Positions 14,689 through 14,980 of a stretch of DNA of 14,980 bases are shown in pieces. The DNA is from an uncultured Prevotellaceae bacterium (lineage in GTDB: Bacteria > Bacteroidota > Bacteroidia > Bacteroidales > Bacteroidaceae). Where the stretch lies: the NCBI GenBank assembly GCA_902477365.1, contig CABSGW010000035.1, positions 1 to 14,980 of the forward strand. The letters run 5' to 3'. The stretch's first letter is position 1. Every line of letters begins with the position of its first letter. A model generated the notes under the pieces. It did not search any database. It worked only from the letters and a program-made list of their open reading frames with translations, and was not told the DNA's origin. The position numbers and the translations under genes are program-made.

Positions 14689-14696
14689 CAAAATTA
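14689..14696 (-). promoter_or_regulatory. -7 promoter element of the small lipoprotein gene
   Basis: TAATTTTG on the minus strand (14696-14689) matches TAnnTTTG and lies 22 bases before the ATG at 14666. The -33 region is weak. Confidence 0.5.
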
Positions 14697-14831
14697 AAGC
14701 ATTATTTTGACTTTCCTTCTAATTATAAAGTGGAATATGTTTGTTGGTAAGACGTGTGTTGGTGGAAGATGGTTTAGTTTGTAGCTAAATGATAAAAAAA
14801 GTAATATTATAAACATTTTCTTTCTCGGAGA

Positions 14832-14863
14832 TTTGTGTATTTCAAAATAACATATTACCTTTG
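14832..14863 (+). promoter_or_regulatory. Promoter of the tRNA-Ser gene
   Basis: TTTG (14832-14835), a 20-base spacer and TACCTTTG (14856-14863) make a full consensus promoter. Transcription should begin about 14870, some 26 bases before the mature tRNA. The stretch 14697-14831 upstream is A/T-rich and I see no gene in it. Confidence 0.75.
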
Positions 14864-14867
14864 CACT

Positions 14868-14884
14868 GCGTTTGAGAGAAACGC
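14868..14884 (+). other. Small hairpin in the tRNA-Ser leader
   Basis: GCGTTT (14868-14873) and AAACGC (14879-14884) pair around GAGAG. It lies at the predicted 5' end of the precursor, 11 bases before the mature tRNA, in the part removed by RNase P. It forms only if transcription starts at or before 14868. Confidence 0.35.
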
Positions 14885-14895
14885 GTTAAGCTAAA

Positions 14896-14980
14896 GGAAG
14901 TTTGGGTGAGTGGCTGAAACCAGCAGTTTGCTAAACTGCCGTGCGGGTGACCGTACCAGGAGTCCGAATCTCCTAGCTTC
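14896..14980 (+). tRNA. tRNA-Ser(GCU), 3' end cut by the window
   Basis: The cloverleaf is readable: acceptor GGAAGTT pairs with the final AGCTTC plus a missing C; the anticodon stem GCAGT/ACTGC encloses loop TTGCTAA with anticodon GCT, which reads AGC and AGU; a long variable arm (GTGCGGGTGACCGTAC) marks a class II tRNA; and the T-arm is AGGAG-TCCGAAT-CTCCT. The window stops before acceptor base 72 and the discriminator, so the gene is about two bases short (plus CCA if encoded). Confidence 0.95.

Noticed and set aside
1..14980. A hidden defence island, polysaccharide utilisation locus or biosynthetic cluster
   Set aside because: All large frames are explained by housekeeping families or single uncharacterised proteins; there are no SusC/SusD pairs, glycoside hydrolases, toxin-antitoxin pairs or nucleases, and gene spacing is tight.

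Overview
The window looks like chromosomal housekeeping DNA from a Bacteroidales species, most likely Bacteroides/Phocaeicola-like. Three things point there. Nearly every transcription unit is preceded by the Bacteroidetes -7 element TAnnTTTG, several with a TTTG -33 element 19-20 bases upstream, and Shine-Dalgarno sequences are weak or absent. A class III fructose-1,6-bisphosphatase and a serine palmitoyltransferase (sphingolipid synthesis) are both typical of gut Bacteroidales. Several gene products resemble Bacteroides families throughout, including a DUF4923 protein. I saw no insertion sequence, CRISPR array, phage gene, restriction system or other accessory island.

Layout, left to right: a 48-bp perfect palindrome at the edge; fbp (minus); a divergent secreted DUF4923 protein (plus); gdhA, an NAD(P)-type glutamate dehydrogenase (plus), with a strong promoter and a structured leader; a bidirectional terminator; then a large minus-strand operon read lon -> tgt -> LptF/LptG-type permease -> DEAD-box RNA helicase, with an 11-nt lon/tgt overlap and gaps of 13 and 22 nt. 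Divergent from lon is a tRNA adenine methyltransferase of the TrmN6 family (plus). It converges on a diacylglycerol-kinase-family lipid kinase (minus) across two long, perfect, back-to-back hairpins. The kinase gene is divergent from spt, serine palmitoyltransferase (plus). A small putative lipoprotein gene (minus) follows, and the window ends inside a tRNA-Ser(GCU) gene with its own promoter, apparently two bases short of the mature 3' end.

Functional threads: central carbon and nitrogen metabolism (fbp, gdhA); protein and RNA quality control with tRNA modification (lon, tgt, helicase, trmN6); and envelope lipids (the LPS-transport permease, spt and the adjacent lipid kinase). The most interesting points are the spt/lipid-kinase neighbourhood, which makes a sphingoid-base kinase role plausible; the loss of two of the three zinc cysteines in Tgt; the unusually long perfect palindromes at gene ends; and two small secreted proteins of unknown function. 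I found no convincing wholly new system. The exact coincidence of the window ends with a palindrome and a tRNA gene suggests, but does not prove, that these are assembly contig ends.
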